A stretch of DNA of 8,857 nt from an uncultured Collinsella sp. (GCA_902496005.1 CABUZI010000067.1:1-8857), one strand, 5' to 3'. Counted from the stretch's first letter, positions 1-8,246 are shown. A program made the numbers and translations. The notes: generated by a model from the letters alone, not told the origin.

Positions 1-214
1 CAATGCGCTTCCATGCCGCGCCTGCTCCCCCGCCGAGTGGGCGTTCGCCTTGCCGGCGCGCCATGAAGGAGCGGGGCCACAGATAGCGCCACCACAGCAG
101 CGCCATCAAAAATGACGCCGTCTGAGCGGCAGCCTGGAACCATTGGATATCGAGATTGTCGATCGGATAGCCCGTCAGCACCGACACGGCATCGAGAACT
201 GAAAACAGAACCAT
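1..214 (-). CDS. Membrane protein, N-terminal part (partial, possibly frameshifted at its start)
   Basis: The minus strand is open from the ATG at 214 to the window edge, giving 71 residues. They begin MVLFSVLDAVSVLTGYPIDN, with a second hydrophobic stretch ASFLMALLWWRYLW followed by a basic loop (PRSFMARRQGERP), which fits a polytopic inner-membrane protein. The family is not certain; a CPBP-type membrane protease or another small integral membrane protein is possible, but no catalytic motif lies in the visible part. No good ribosome site precedes the ATG. The same frame is open upstream to a TAG and encodes GECLIVVAADIALS there, which looks like the missing first half of the first membrane helix. 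An ATG at 284 in the neighbouring frame reads MKDRGLGRQW and then stops, so a single-base shift near 255-262 would give a longer, natural-looking N terminus. The gene may therefore be a pseudogene, or the window may carry a base error. It lies downstream of, and on the same strand as, the EFR1-type gene. Confidence 0.5.
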   Translation of the reverse strand, partial: MVLFSVLDAVSVLTGYPIDNLDIQWFQAAAQTASFLMALLWWRYLWPRSFMARRQGERPLGGGAGAAWKRI

Positions 215-357
215 GCTCAGGGCAATATCGGCAGCAACAACAATTAGACACTCACCATTGTCGGCCTAATCCGCGGTCTTTCATGCAGCAGGGGCTCTCA
301 ATGTTTTTATGTCCTGCTCATATCGTCTCTGCCGGCACTCGGGAGCACTCCTCACTC

Positions 358-422
358 TGGTGCATTGGGGACAGGTTTGTTTGCACCAGGTTGGTGCAGA
401 TTAACCTGCCCCCATTGCGCCA
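358..422. repeat. 65-bp imperfect palindrome with nested hairpin
   Basis: Two 20-nt arms, TGGTGCATTGGGGACAGGTT (358-377) and AACCTGCCCCCATTGCGCCA (403-422), pair over 17 positions plus one wobble. Nested inside is a second stem, GCACCA (383-388) with TGGTGC (392-397). The element sits just past the stop codon of the flavodoxin/ferredoxin gene on the minus strand, before the membrane-protein gene. No T-run follows the stem on either strand, so it does not look like a standard intrinsic terminator. The 13-nt string TGGTGCATTGGGG recurs exactly, inverted, at 1295-1307, which suggests a dispersed repeat family of REP type. It could also act as an mRNA 3'-end stabiliser. Confidence 0.7.
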
Positions 423-434
423 ATTTCGTATGCG

Positions 435-1196
435 CTAGATGAAGAGCTCGCATTCCTTCCGCACGACGCAAACCTTGCTCAGCATCTGGGAAACAGCGGA
501 TAGTTTGCTGGAATCAAGCTTGCGAGCACCTCGCGGACATACGGCGATGCAGCGCATGCAGGAGATGCACGCCTCGCCAGCTGCTCGTTTGGGGTCACCC
601 TTGTCGATAGCACAAACGGGGCACGCCGCGGCGCATGCACCGCAGGAGACACAATCCCCTGTTGCCTCGGGTGCCATGCGGTGACCTCTGGCTTGTTTAT
701 AAGGACGATTGCCGGGGATAGAGGGCTCGGACGCATCCTCAGCCAACAGCTTTTGCTGAATTTGCTGCGCAAACTCTGCGAGCTGCGCCGCATCCTGCGC
801 ATCCGGACGACCGGCAGCAAACTGTCGTGCAATGGAATGTTCTGCAATGGCTGCAACTGCCGCGATCACCCGGAATCCCGCATGCTTCGCAACGTCCTCC
901 AGCTCTACGAGCGTGTCCTCAAACGCGCGGTTTCCGTATACGCAAACCAAAACAGCCCGAGCCCCGTTGCCGCGCACCATGCCCAACCGGTCAGCCACCA
1001 CAGCCGGGATTCTACCGGCATACGCCGGCACAGAGATTACGGCCACGTCGTCCTCGGTCATCGAGACAGCGCTGAAATCTAGCCCGCTAACGGTCAGATC
1101 GACGGTAACGGTATTCTTGTCCAGTGCCCCGGCCACAAGGCCAGACACCTTCTGCGTTCCACCCGTCGGACTAAACACAATTTCGAATACGCTCAT
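435..1196 (-). CDS. EFR1-family flavodoxin plus 2x[4Fe-4S] ferredoxin protein
   Basis: This 253-residue protein is an electron carrier or oxidoreductase with two parts. Residues 1 to about 150 are flavodoxin-like: the first strand runs into the FMN-phosphate loop FSPTGGTQKV (8-17), and VISVPAYAGRIP (53-64) is the second flavin-contacting loop. Residues 181-225 are a bacterial-type double-cluster ferredoxin with two classic C-x2-C-x2-C-x3-C-P sets, C182/C185/C188/C192 and C210/C213/C216/C220. This order matches EFR1-type proteins, common in anaerobic gut bacteria, which probably pass electrons between ferredoxin clusters and FMN; the physiological partner is unknown. No signal peptide or membrane segment is seen, so it is cytoplasmic. 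The start at 1196 is supported by GGAGGG (plus-strand 1204-1209), 7 nt upstream. A possible -10 (TATACT on the minus strand, 1254-1259) and an inverted repeat (1280-1308) lie upstream. The three residual cysteines near the C terminus (C243, C249 and others) are not in a recognisable motif. Confidence 0.9.
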   Translation of the reverse strand: MSVFEIVFSPTGGTQKVSGLVAGALDKNTVTVDLTVSGLDFSAVSMTEDDVAVISVPAYAGRIPAVVADRLGMVRGNGARAVLVCVYGNRAFEDTLVELEDVAKHAGFRVIAAVAAIAEHSIARQFAAGRPDAQDAAQLAEFAQQIQQKLLAEDASEPSIPGNRPYKQARGHRMAPEATGDCVSCGACAAACPVCAIDKGDPKRAAGEACISCMRCIAVCPRGARKLDSSKLSAVSQMLSKVCVVRKECELFI

Positions 1197-1253
1197 CGAG
1201 ACACCCTCCCCCTACGTCTGGCAACGCGTCAAGCCGTTTTCACATCCAGCCAG

Positions 1254-1259
1254 AGTATA
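1254..1259 (-). promoter_or_regulatory. Possible -10 box for the flavodoxin/ferredoxin gene
   Basis: The minus strand reads TATACT here, one base from the TATAAT consensus. It would place the transcript start about 50 nt before the start codon. The matching -35 position (around 1277-1282) reads CAAAAT, which is poor, so the promoter may need an activator or the call may be wrong. The inverted repeat at 1280-1308 lies exactly where an upstream regulator would bind. Confidence 0.3.
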
Positions 1260-1279
1260 CGGCACGTGGGATCCCCATT

Positions 1280-1308
1280 TTGGTGCATCAAGCACCCCAA
1301 TGCACCAA
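1280..1308. repeat. Perfect inverted repeat TTGGTGCAT-N11-ATGCACCAA
   Basis: Two perfect 9-nt arms (1280-1288 and 1300-1308) are 20 bp apart centre to centre, close to two helical turns. This is the usual geometry of a dimeric regulator's operator. The site is 84-112 bp upstream of the flavodoxin/ferredoxin start. The right arm is also part of a 13-nt string shared with the 65-bp palindrome at 358-422, so it may instead be a shortened member of that repeat family. The sequence alone does not decide between the two. Confidence 0.5.
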
Positions 1309-1406
1309 CCCTACGCTGTCTGCCTCTTCGTTTTGTATAAATTACGGTACAGATTGTATATATTTACGGGATACCGCCGTGTTCTCCCGAGGTACCCCAT
1401 CCTGGC

Positions 1407-1432
1407 CCGTGCAAAAAACGGAGTATTCTGCA
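1407..1432 (+). repeat. 26-nt motif, copy A of an inverted pair
   Basis: The motif is CCGTGCA, six variable bases (AAAAAC), then GGAGTATTCTGCA. It matches the reverse complement of 1618-1643 at all 20 bases of its two outer blocks. Only the 6-nt A/T-rich middle differs (AAAAAC against TTTTTT). Conservation of both blocks with a fixed 6-nt gap argues against chance. Confidence 0.7.
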
Positions 1433-1473
1433 ACGTGACCGCGCCAGCAATACCCCGAGCGGGCAAACCTTTA

Positions 1474-1520
1474 GGGCGCTGCGTCATTTTGGGTTCCGAC
1501 ATGGCGAGAATGACGCGCCC
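1474..1520. repeat. Hairpin-forming inverted repeat between the two 26-nt motifs
   Basis: GCGTCATT (1481-1488) pairs with AATGACGC (1509-1516), and GGGC (1474-1477) pairs with GCCC (1517-1520) across a 3-nt bulge. The loop is 20 nt. It lies in the middle of the inverted 26-nt pair, consistent with a structured element or RNA. No T-run follows, so it is not a terminator. Confidence 0.4.
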
Positions 1521-1617
1521 CTGCTCCGGAAAACGACGAAATCTGACTCAGAACGCTCGCTAGGGATATCCGAAAGCCACCGTTGGCGACGTCAAATCAT
1601 ATGCAGACAACTCGAAC

Positions 1618-1643
1618 TGCAGAATACTCCAAAAAATGCACGG
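1618..1643 (-). repeat. 26-nt motif, copy B of an inverted pair
   Basis: Read on the minus strand this is CCGTGCA, TTTTTT, GGAGTATTCTGCA, the inverted partner of 1407-1432. The copies are 185 nt apart. The flanking sequences do not obviously match, so the motif itself appears to be the conserved unit. Confidence 0.7.
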
Positions 1644-1750
1644 CGCACCCCATGGGACCCATTGCCGCATGGTAGGAAACAGGCCCACGGCATCCTCTAG
1701 ATGCATTCCCGAGGAAATCACATTTGAACTAGCGATCGGATACGGCAAAC

Positions 1751-1783
1751 AAAAAGGGCCCCGAGCGTAGTTGCTCGGGGCCC
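1751..1783 (-). terminator. Intrinsic terminator of the helicase gene
   Basis: A perfect 11-bp stem GGGCCCCGAGC / GCTCGGGGCCC closes a 6-nt loop. On the minus strand it is followed directly by TTTTTGTTTG, which is a textbook rho-independent terminator. It starts 35 nt after the helicase stop codon (1818-1820). Confidence 0.93.
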
Positions 1784-1817
1784 TTGGTTCACCTCGCTCT
1801 AGCGGGCGATGCGTATG

Positions 1818-4076
<2,259 letters not shown>

Positions 4077-4347
4077 ATGTTGTTGTTCCTTATCTGCACG
4101 CGCAATGGGCACGGCATGCGGCCGCGCGGGCGTGCTTGGTAGTGCGCTAATACATACAAAAACAGGTGCGCACAGAGAGGACGTTGCTCAGCACGCTGGC
4201 GATCGCTTTGGCAGCCCTATCACGCGCCGTCCAGACGCAGCAGCTCTAAGCGATGGAGCAGATTCGCCGCCGGTTAGTATACCCGTGCTTCGCATGCCCC
4301 CACGTAAACCACAGATGACGAGGCGGACGAGGTGGGCCCGGCTGATT

Positions 4348-4404
4348 GTCTCAATCTGTAACATCTACAGGGCGAATCTTCCTCTACGTGTTACAGATCG
4401 AGAC
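4348..4404. repeat. 57-bp palindromic element, unit 1
   Basis: Left arm GTCTCAATCTGTAACA (4348-4363), 25-nt centre, right arm TGTTACAGATCGAGAC (4389-4404). The arms pair at 15 of 16 positions. The centre, read in reverse complement, resembles that of unit 7, so this copy is inverted relative to most of the downstream array. Confidence 0.9.
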
Positions 4405-4428
4405 AAACGGTCGACACGGCTCACAAAC

Positions 4429-4485
4429 GTCTCAATCTGTAACAGTTAACGAGTAAAATCGGCCCTAATTGTTATAGATCAAGAC
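4429..4485. repeat. 57-bp palindromic element, unit 2
   Basis: Left arm GTCTCAATCTGTAACA (4429-4444), 25-nt centre, diverged right arm TGTTATAGATCAAGAC (4470-4485). It begins 81 nt after unit 1, the same spacing as in the downstream array. Its centre is also closer to the others in reverse complement. Confidence 0.88.
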
Positions 4486-4551
4486 AGAGGGGGATTTCCG
4501 TCCAGTCCAAACCAAATCTCTCAGTCTTCCTGCAATTTCGAACATGTGGCC

Positions 4552-4557
4552 TATAAT
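4552..4557 (+). promoter_or_regulatory. -10 box of the FHA gene promoter
   Basis: A perfect TATAAT lies 108 nt upstream of the chosen start codon. The -35 is weak (TTCCTG at 4527-4532, 19-nt spacing). A second A/T-rich patch TATATATT (4574-4581) could be an alternative. The promoter lies 67 nt beyond the second 57-bp element, so a protein bound there could affect it. Confidence 0.5.
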
Positions 4558-4651
4558 GTTGCTTTAGTTACGCTATATATTGCGCAGCCATTTAATACGT
4601 CGCCCACCGGGGGCCATTAATTCCTATCGCCATATTGGCTAGGAAGCAATC

Positions 4652-4660
4652 AAAGGAGGT
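4652..4660 (+). promoter_or_regulatory. Strong ribosome binding site that fixes the FHA start
   Basis: AAAGGAGGT is a near-perfect anti-16S match ending 4 nt before the GTG at 4665. It lies inside the longer open frame that begins at TTG 4635, which argues for GTG 4665 as the true start. Confidence 0.85.
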
Positions 4661-4664
4661 ATCC

Positions 4665-5627
4665 GTGGCAGCAGAGACGCCTTGCTCGGTCCTCTATAAC
4701 GATATTCGCTCGTTCGGCGGTCTTAAACATCTCGAGATCGCCCGAATGCTCATCAATGGAAACTCTTATCTCGGCAGTACCCTGCTCGAGAAATGCTCTT
4801 CCAACCGCTCGTATCTCACCCGTTACATCGTCCATCGCAAGCCTGACCAGTGCGCGCCCTCCATCTACAGCGACTTTACCGTCACCACGCTCAACCTTTC
4901 CTCGGCAATCTGCAGCAAGCTCGGCGGCGGCGAGTCCGCCTATCGGGCAATCGCCGAGCACTATCGCGGTCCGGCCGCCAACGAAATGATGTCGGCTCTC
5001 GCCAGCTACAAGCTGGACAGCCGCCTATATGCAAATGCCCTCAATCGCATCGACAACTTTGACGGCAATGCCGTGCGCGAGAAAAGCACGCTTTACCTTA
5101 TGCTCTTTGTGGCAACGGGGGCGCTCGCCGATCCCGTTCAGGGCGTGGCCACCGTCGAGCGCTTTTGCGACAGCAAGACGGGCGAGCACTTTGGCACCAC
5201 CGAAACTACCGTCGGACGTGGCTTTATGAGCAGCCTAGAGCAGCCGCGCACCGTCGCTCCCAACCTCGGTCTGCTCAGAACCCATGCCGACAACTGCACC
5301 GACATGCAAATCCATCCCCTCACACGCGATCCGCGTGGCACGGTAATTGGGTCTTTGCCCAAAACCTCGCCCAGCGTCACCGATGTGGGCGCCGACGCAT
5401 CGCGCGAGCATCTTCGCATTTGGCTCGAGGGTGGGCACTGGTACGCCCAGGGCCTTGGGTCGACCAACGGCACAGTGCTCGAATCGGGCGCGGGTGACGG
5501 CGATATTGTGATTGAGCCGCCGCGCGACCAACGCGAGCCTGGCAAGATCTATCCCCCAGTGGAAATCGAAAACAGCGACAGGCTCCATCTGGGTCTCTAC
5601 ACGACATTCCTTGTCATTGTGGACTAG
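4665..5627 (+). CDS. FHA-domain protein, partner of the adjacent Ser/Thr kinase
   Basis: This 320-residue soluble protein has an uncharacterised mostly helical region (about 10-205) and a C-terminal forkhead-associated domain (about 222-320). FHA domains bind phosphothreonine peptides. The recognisable marks are SREH (246-249) and GSTNGT (265-270). The loop between GSTNGT and the last strands (GLYTTFLVIVD) is long (about 271-303). The usual Gly-Arg at the start of the domain, whose Arg contacts the phosphate, reads Gly229-Ser230 here, so binding may be altered. No signal peptide or membrane helix is seen. The GTG start is set by AAAGGAGGT. The next gene on the same strand is a kinase, and FHA/kinase neighbours are common in actinobacteria, where the FHA protein is a substrate or adaptor of the kinase. 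A terminator-like hairpin between them suggests they are not always co-transcribed. The N-terminal region matches no family that I recognise. Confidence 0.85.
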   Translation: MAAETPCSVLYNDIRSFGGLKHLEIARMLINGNSYLGSTLLEKCSSNRSYLTRYIVHRKPDQCAPSIYSDFTVTTLNLSSAICSKLGGGESAYRAIAEHYRGPAANEMMSALASYKLDSRLYANALNRIDNFDGNAVREKSTLYLMLFVATGALADPVQGVATVERFCDSKTGEHFGTTETTVGRGFMSSLEQPRTVAPNLGLLRTHADNCTDMQIHPLTRDPRGTVIGSLPKTSPSVTDVGADASREHLRIWLEGGHWYAQGLGSTNGTVLESGAGDGDIVIEPPRDQREPGKIYPPVEIENSDRLHLGLYTTFLVIVD

Positions 5628-5630
5628 CGC

Positions 5631-5665
5631 GGACGGCGATCGGAAGACGGTCGCCGTCCGTCTTT
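5631..5665 (+). terminator. Terminator-like hairpin after the FHA gene
   Basis: The 9-bp stem GGACGGCGA (5631-5639) / TCGCCGTCC (5651-5659) has an 11-nt loop and is followed by GTCTTTCGTCTTCT, pyrimidine-rich but without a clean T-run. It starts 3 nt after the stop codon. It may be a partial terminator or attenuator between the FHA and kinase genes. Confidence 0.6.
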
Positions 5666-5705
5666 CGTCTTCTACCTTCTGCGTCGTAAACGACAATGCT
5701 CAGCG

Positions 5706-5766
5706 GTATACGTGGGCAGTGCGGCTATCATGGTACTTTACCGATATCCGCACTGCTCGCGTATAC
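5706..5766 (+). repeat. 24-bp-arm inverted repeat in the kinase leader
   Basis: The left arm (5706-5729, starting GTATACGTGGGCAGTGCGG) and right arm (5743-5766, ending CTGCTCGCGTATAC) pair at 21 of 24 positions around a 13-nt loop. Two of the three differences are G-U compatible if transcribed, leaving one true mismatch. It ends 21 nt before the AAAGGA ribosome site of the kinase gene. It could be an RNA leader hairpin, a large operator with GTATAC ends, or a small repeat element. No T-run follows it. Confidence 0.75.
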
Positions 5767-5798
5767 GTGCGGCAACCCATGCCAGACAAAGGAACGCC

Positions 5799-7883
5799 AT
5801 GGATACTACCGATAGCGCCTATGGCGACAAACTCATCCGTCTCGATACGTTCGATACCGCCGTGGCGGTCGACCCCAGCGCCGAGGACGACGCCAAACGT
5901 CGGTTTATGACGCTTATTCTCCAGACGGCCCACCGCAACAACGGCAACATCGGGCACGTGCTGCGCGCGACCAACACGAGCGGCGAGGTCTTTGCCGTCA
6001 AGCTGCTCAAGGACAACGCTATCCTTTCCGGCCAAGCCCCCGACCGCTCCGCCGAGCAATCGGCAGCGCACCTGGCCAGCACCGCCGCGCTGTTCGAGGA
6101 GTACCGTCATCTGTGTACCGTCTCGCACCTGCGCGGATTTCCGCGCGTCTATGGCTACGGATCGTGCGAGGATGACCCTCTCATCCTCATGGAGTGGGTC
6201 GAGGGCACCTCGCTCAAGCAGGCGCTGCCCCTGCTTCCGCACGACGCCTCGGGCGGGCTGACCACCCAGATGGTCGCCGCCGTCGGAAACGCCGTGCTTC
6301 GTGCGCTCTTGATGACCCAAGGCCTCGTGAATCCGGTCATCCATCGCGACCTGTCGCCTGCCAATATCATGTTCCGCACCACCAGCCGAACGCTCGAGCA
6401 GCAGATTGCTGATTGTTCCTTTGACCCCTGCCTCATCGACATGGGCTCCGCGACCATGGCTCTCGGCGACGACACGATCACCCGGCGCGCCGACATCTGG
6501 CGTTTTGCCACGCCCGCATACGCCGCGCCCGAGATGCTCACGCAGGATATCGAAGGCATCGCGGCCCTTCGCCGTTCGCCGGCAATCGACGTCTATGCGC
6601 TTTCGAGCATTCTGTACCAGCTCTACAGCGGTCGCAAACCGTTCGATGTTAAGTCGACGGGTGCCGCGGCAACCGGCTCGTTCTACCTCATAAAGACCAA
6701 GACCAAACCGGCACCGCTCGAGCCGCGCTGCGAGGGCGACAAGGCGCTTGTCCAGATCATCATGAAAGGCATCTCGGTTGAACAGGGCGATCGCCCCACC
6801 GAGCAGCAGATGCTCGAGGCGCTCTCGGCATACCTCCCCGCTGCAGAATCTGAGGACCGCGAGGGCGCAGGAGACGAGGCCGCAATTGATATCGATTCTG
6901 GCACGCACCTTAAGGTCGACGTCGCCGGCGAGCGCGCACGAGAGATCCTGAATCAGGCCCGCCACGATGCCATGACCCGCCGCCGCTTTATTATCGGCGG
7001 CGCTATCGCAGCCGTTGCGGGGCTCAGCGTTATCGGGGCGGCAACCCATGGCTTTGGCATCCCCGACTACCTCGACGGCATCCGCGGTTCACTTGACGAC
7101 TACACCTGGGATCAGCTGCAGGAGATTTCGCTCAAGATTAAGGCCGCCGAGACCCGTAGCGAGGCACGCGAGATTGCCAAGCGCTATCACCTGCTCGATG
7201 CCGATGGGCATATCCCCTATCCGTGTACCAAGCGCGTGAAACTCACCAACGGGCTGGAGGTCGGCGCGCAGCTTGTGGGCATCCGTCACGATGAGCTTCT
7301 GGACGGGACGGGCAAGGCCGGACTGACGTTTATGTTCGACGCGGGTATTGCCGAGCGCAACGCTGCGGCTGAACCGCCGAGCGCCGGCTGGGCAGTTTGC
7401 GAGCTGCGGGAATGGCTCGACGGCGACGGCCTTAAGCTGCTGCCCAACAAGTTGCGCGCGCTCATCAAATCTGTCAAAAAGGTCTCGAATAACGCTGGCG
7501 CCGCCAACAGTGCATCGTGTCTGAGCGAGTTGCCCGCAACCCTTTGGCTGCCCGCCATGGTCGAGCTGTGCGGTACGCAACCGCCCGATTCGTTTGCCAA
7601 GGACTATCACTACCTGGCAGAAATCTACAACGGCGAGGGCAAGGAGTATCAGCTCTTCCGCGAGCTCAAGGTGAGCCCGTATTCCACGAACGAGACGATG
7701 GTCCGCCAGTGGAAGGGCAAGGACACCTGCTGGTGGGAGCGCACGGTGAGCCCCGACTCATCGGAGACCGAAGGCACGCTCTACATAAACCGTGTGGGCC
7801 ACGACGGCGACGTCTTTACGTACGCAACGCCTGCGGAAAAGCCAAACAAGCTAACCTGTGTGATTCCCGGGTTCTGTATCTAG
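5799..7883 (+). CDS. Membrane-anchored Ser/Thr protein kinase with DUF6273-like outer domain
   Basis: This 694-residue protein phosphorylates Ser/Thr on cytoplasmic targets. The kinase domain spans about 38-345. It has a degenerate glycine loop (NNGNIGHV, 47-54), the ATP-binding lysine in FAVKLL (K68), a helix-C glutamate (E100 or E101), catalytic HRDLSPAN (182-189, D184 and N189), the metal-binding aspartate in DMG rather than DFG (214-216), AAPE (242-245) and D264. These residues predict an active enzyme. An acidic juxtamembrane linker (348-375) leads to three arginines (394-396) and a single hydrophobic helix (397-415), placing the rest outside the cell. The outer part (about 420-694) has features of DUF6273: an ELREWLDGDGLKLLP segment (535-549) and LWLPAMVELCG (582-592), plus seven cysteines. 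It may sense a ligand or the cell wall. ATG 5799 follows AAAGGA by 5 nt; the longer frame from 5712 runs through the inverted repeat and is not preferred. The upstream FHA protein is the likely partner. Confidence 0.9.
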   Translation: MDTTDSAYGDKLIRLDTFDTAVAVDPSAEDDAKRRFMTLILQTAHRNNGNIGHVLRATNTSGEVFAVKLLKDNAILSGQAPDRSAEQSAAHLASTAALFEEYRHLCTVSHLRGFPRVYGYGSCEDDPLILMEWVEGTSLKQALPLLPHDASGGLTTQMVAAVGNAVLRALLMTQGLVNPVIHRDLSPANIMFRTTSRTLEQQIADCSFDPCLIDMGSATMALGDDTITRRADIWRFATPAYAAPEMLTQDIEGIAALRRSPAIDVYALSSILYQLYSGRKPFDVKSTGAAATGSFYLIKTKTKPAPLEPRCEGDKALVQIIMKGISVEQGDRPTEQQMLEALSAYLPAAESEDREGAGDEAAIDIDSGTHLKVDVAGERAREILNQARHDAMTRRRFIIGGAIAAVAGLSVIGAATHGFGIPDYLDGIRGSLDDYTWDQLQEISLKIKAAETRSEAREIAKRYHLLDADGHIPYPCTKRVKLTNGLEVGAQLVGIRHDELLDGTGKAGLTFMFDAGIAERNAAAEPPSAGWAVCELREWLDGDGLKLLPNKLRALIKSVKKVSNNAGAANSASCLSELPATLWLPAMVELCGTQPPDSFAKDYHYLAEIYNGEGKEYQLFRELKVSPYSTNETMVRQWKGKDTCWWERTVSPDSSETEGTLYINRVGHDGDVFTYATPAEKPNKLTCVIPGFCI

Positions 7884-7925
7884 GCGGCGGGCGTCTTGCC
7901 GTGACGGGACCCCTCCCCGGCAGTT

Positions 7926-7982
7926 GTCTCGATTTGTAACACTAGCTCGGCAGATACAGGTCTAGATGCTACAGAACGAGAC
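7926..7982. repeat. 57-bp palindromic element, unit 3
   Basis: Left arm GTCTCGATTTGTAACA (7926-7941), 25-nt centre of the 'AGCTCGGCA' type, right arm TGCTACAGAACGAGAC (7967-7982). It is the most diverged left arm of the downstream array. It starts 43 nt after the kinase stop codon. Confidence 0.88.
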
Positions 7983-8005
7983 AAACCCCAATCCCGCGAG
8001 ACAAC

Positions 8006-8062
8006 ATCTCAATCTGTAACAGTAAGGGGTCAAAAACCTCTCTAGATGTTACAGATCAAGAC
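8006..8062. repeat. 57-bp palindromic element, unit 4
   Basis: Left arm ATCTCAATCTGTAACA (8006-8021), 25-nt centre of the 'GGGGTCA' type with an inner stem GGGGT/ACCTC, right arm TGTTACAGATCAAGAC (8047-8062). It starts 80 nt after unit 3. Confidence 0.92.
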
Positions 8063-8086
8063 ATTTGAGTTGGCCGCGGACGGTCT

Positions 8087-8143
8087 GTCTCGATCTGTAA
8101 CAGTAAGGGGTCATATTTCCCGCCAGATGTTACAGATTGAGAC
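8087..8143. repeat. 57-bp palindromic element, unit 5
   Basis: Left arm GTCTCGATCTGTAACA (8087-8102), 25-nt centre of the 'GGGGTCA' type, right arm TGTTACAGATTGAGAC (8128-8143). The arms differ from perfect pairing at one position only, a G-U compatible one. It starts 81 nt after unit 4. Confidence 0.93.
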
Positions 8144-8166
8144 ATTGAGTTTATTGCTGAAGGTTC

Positions 8167-8223
8167 GTCTCGATCTGTAACATCTGGAATCCAAAAACCG
8201 GTCTAACTGTTACAGATGGAGAC
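8167..8223. repeat. 57-bp palindromic element, unit 6
   Basis: Left arm GTCTCGATCTGTAACA (8167-8182), 25-nt centre, right arm TGTTACAGATGGAGAC (8208-8223). One mismatch lies between the arms. It starts 80 nt after unit 5. Confidence 0.93.
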
Positions 8224-8246
8224 AAACTCAAACCTCTCAAAACAAA

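Larger units (their letters stand above)
1197..1817. other. Gene-free stretch between flavodoxin/ferredoxin and helicase genes
   Basis: No open frame here has a convincing start, ribosome site or protein-like composition. The longest candidates on the minus strand are 62-63 residues and low in recognisable character. What can be seen is an upstream regulatory region for the leftward gene (to about 1310), an A/T-rich patch (1330-1375), a 26-nt motif in inverted duplicate (1407-1432 and 1618-1643) with a hairpin between its copies, and the helicase terminator (1751-1783). The 1390-1745 part is a candidate for an intergenic repeat element or a non-coding RNA, but nothing identifies it. Confidence 0.6.
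4077..4664. other. Divergent gene-free region between helicase and FHA genes
   Basis: This 588-bp stretch separates the leftward helicase from the rightward FHA gene. From left to right it holds the helicase ribosome site and presumed leader (to about 4270), a possible minus-strand -10 TATACT (4276-4281), a possibly decayed half-site ACAGATGACGAG (4311-4322), two 57-bp palindromic elements (4348-4485), the FHA promoter (4552-4557) and its ribosome site. No credible small gene was found. Confidence 0.6.

Noticed and set aside
1348..1356. Extra half-site TACAGATTG upstream of the flavodoxin/ferredoxin gene
   Set aside because: It is only nine matching bases with no partner arm at the expected distance; probably chance.
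832..1563. 243-residue open frame on the plus strand
   Set aside because: Half of it lies opposite the flavodoxin/ferredoxin gene; the rest crosses the repeat-bearing intergenic region; no ribosome site or domain is seen.
1560..1748. 62-residue minus-strand frame
   Set aside because: It has no ribosome site or family signal and contains copy B of the 26-nt motif in frame; more likely non-coding.
6978..7043. Twin-arginine export signal in the kinase (RRRFIIGG)
   Set aside because: It lies about 394 residues into the protein, after a cytoplasmic kinase domain; the arginines act as the inside-positive flank of a membrane helix.
5700..7049. 449-residue open frame on the minus strand
   Set aside because: It is opposite the clear kinase gene, has no recognisable domain, and would overlap all of the catalytic motifs.
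7897..7922. Terminator after the kinase gene (TGCCG...CGGCA)
   Set aside because: The stem has only 5 bp, the loop is 16 nt and no T-run follows; too weak to call.
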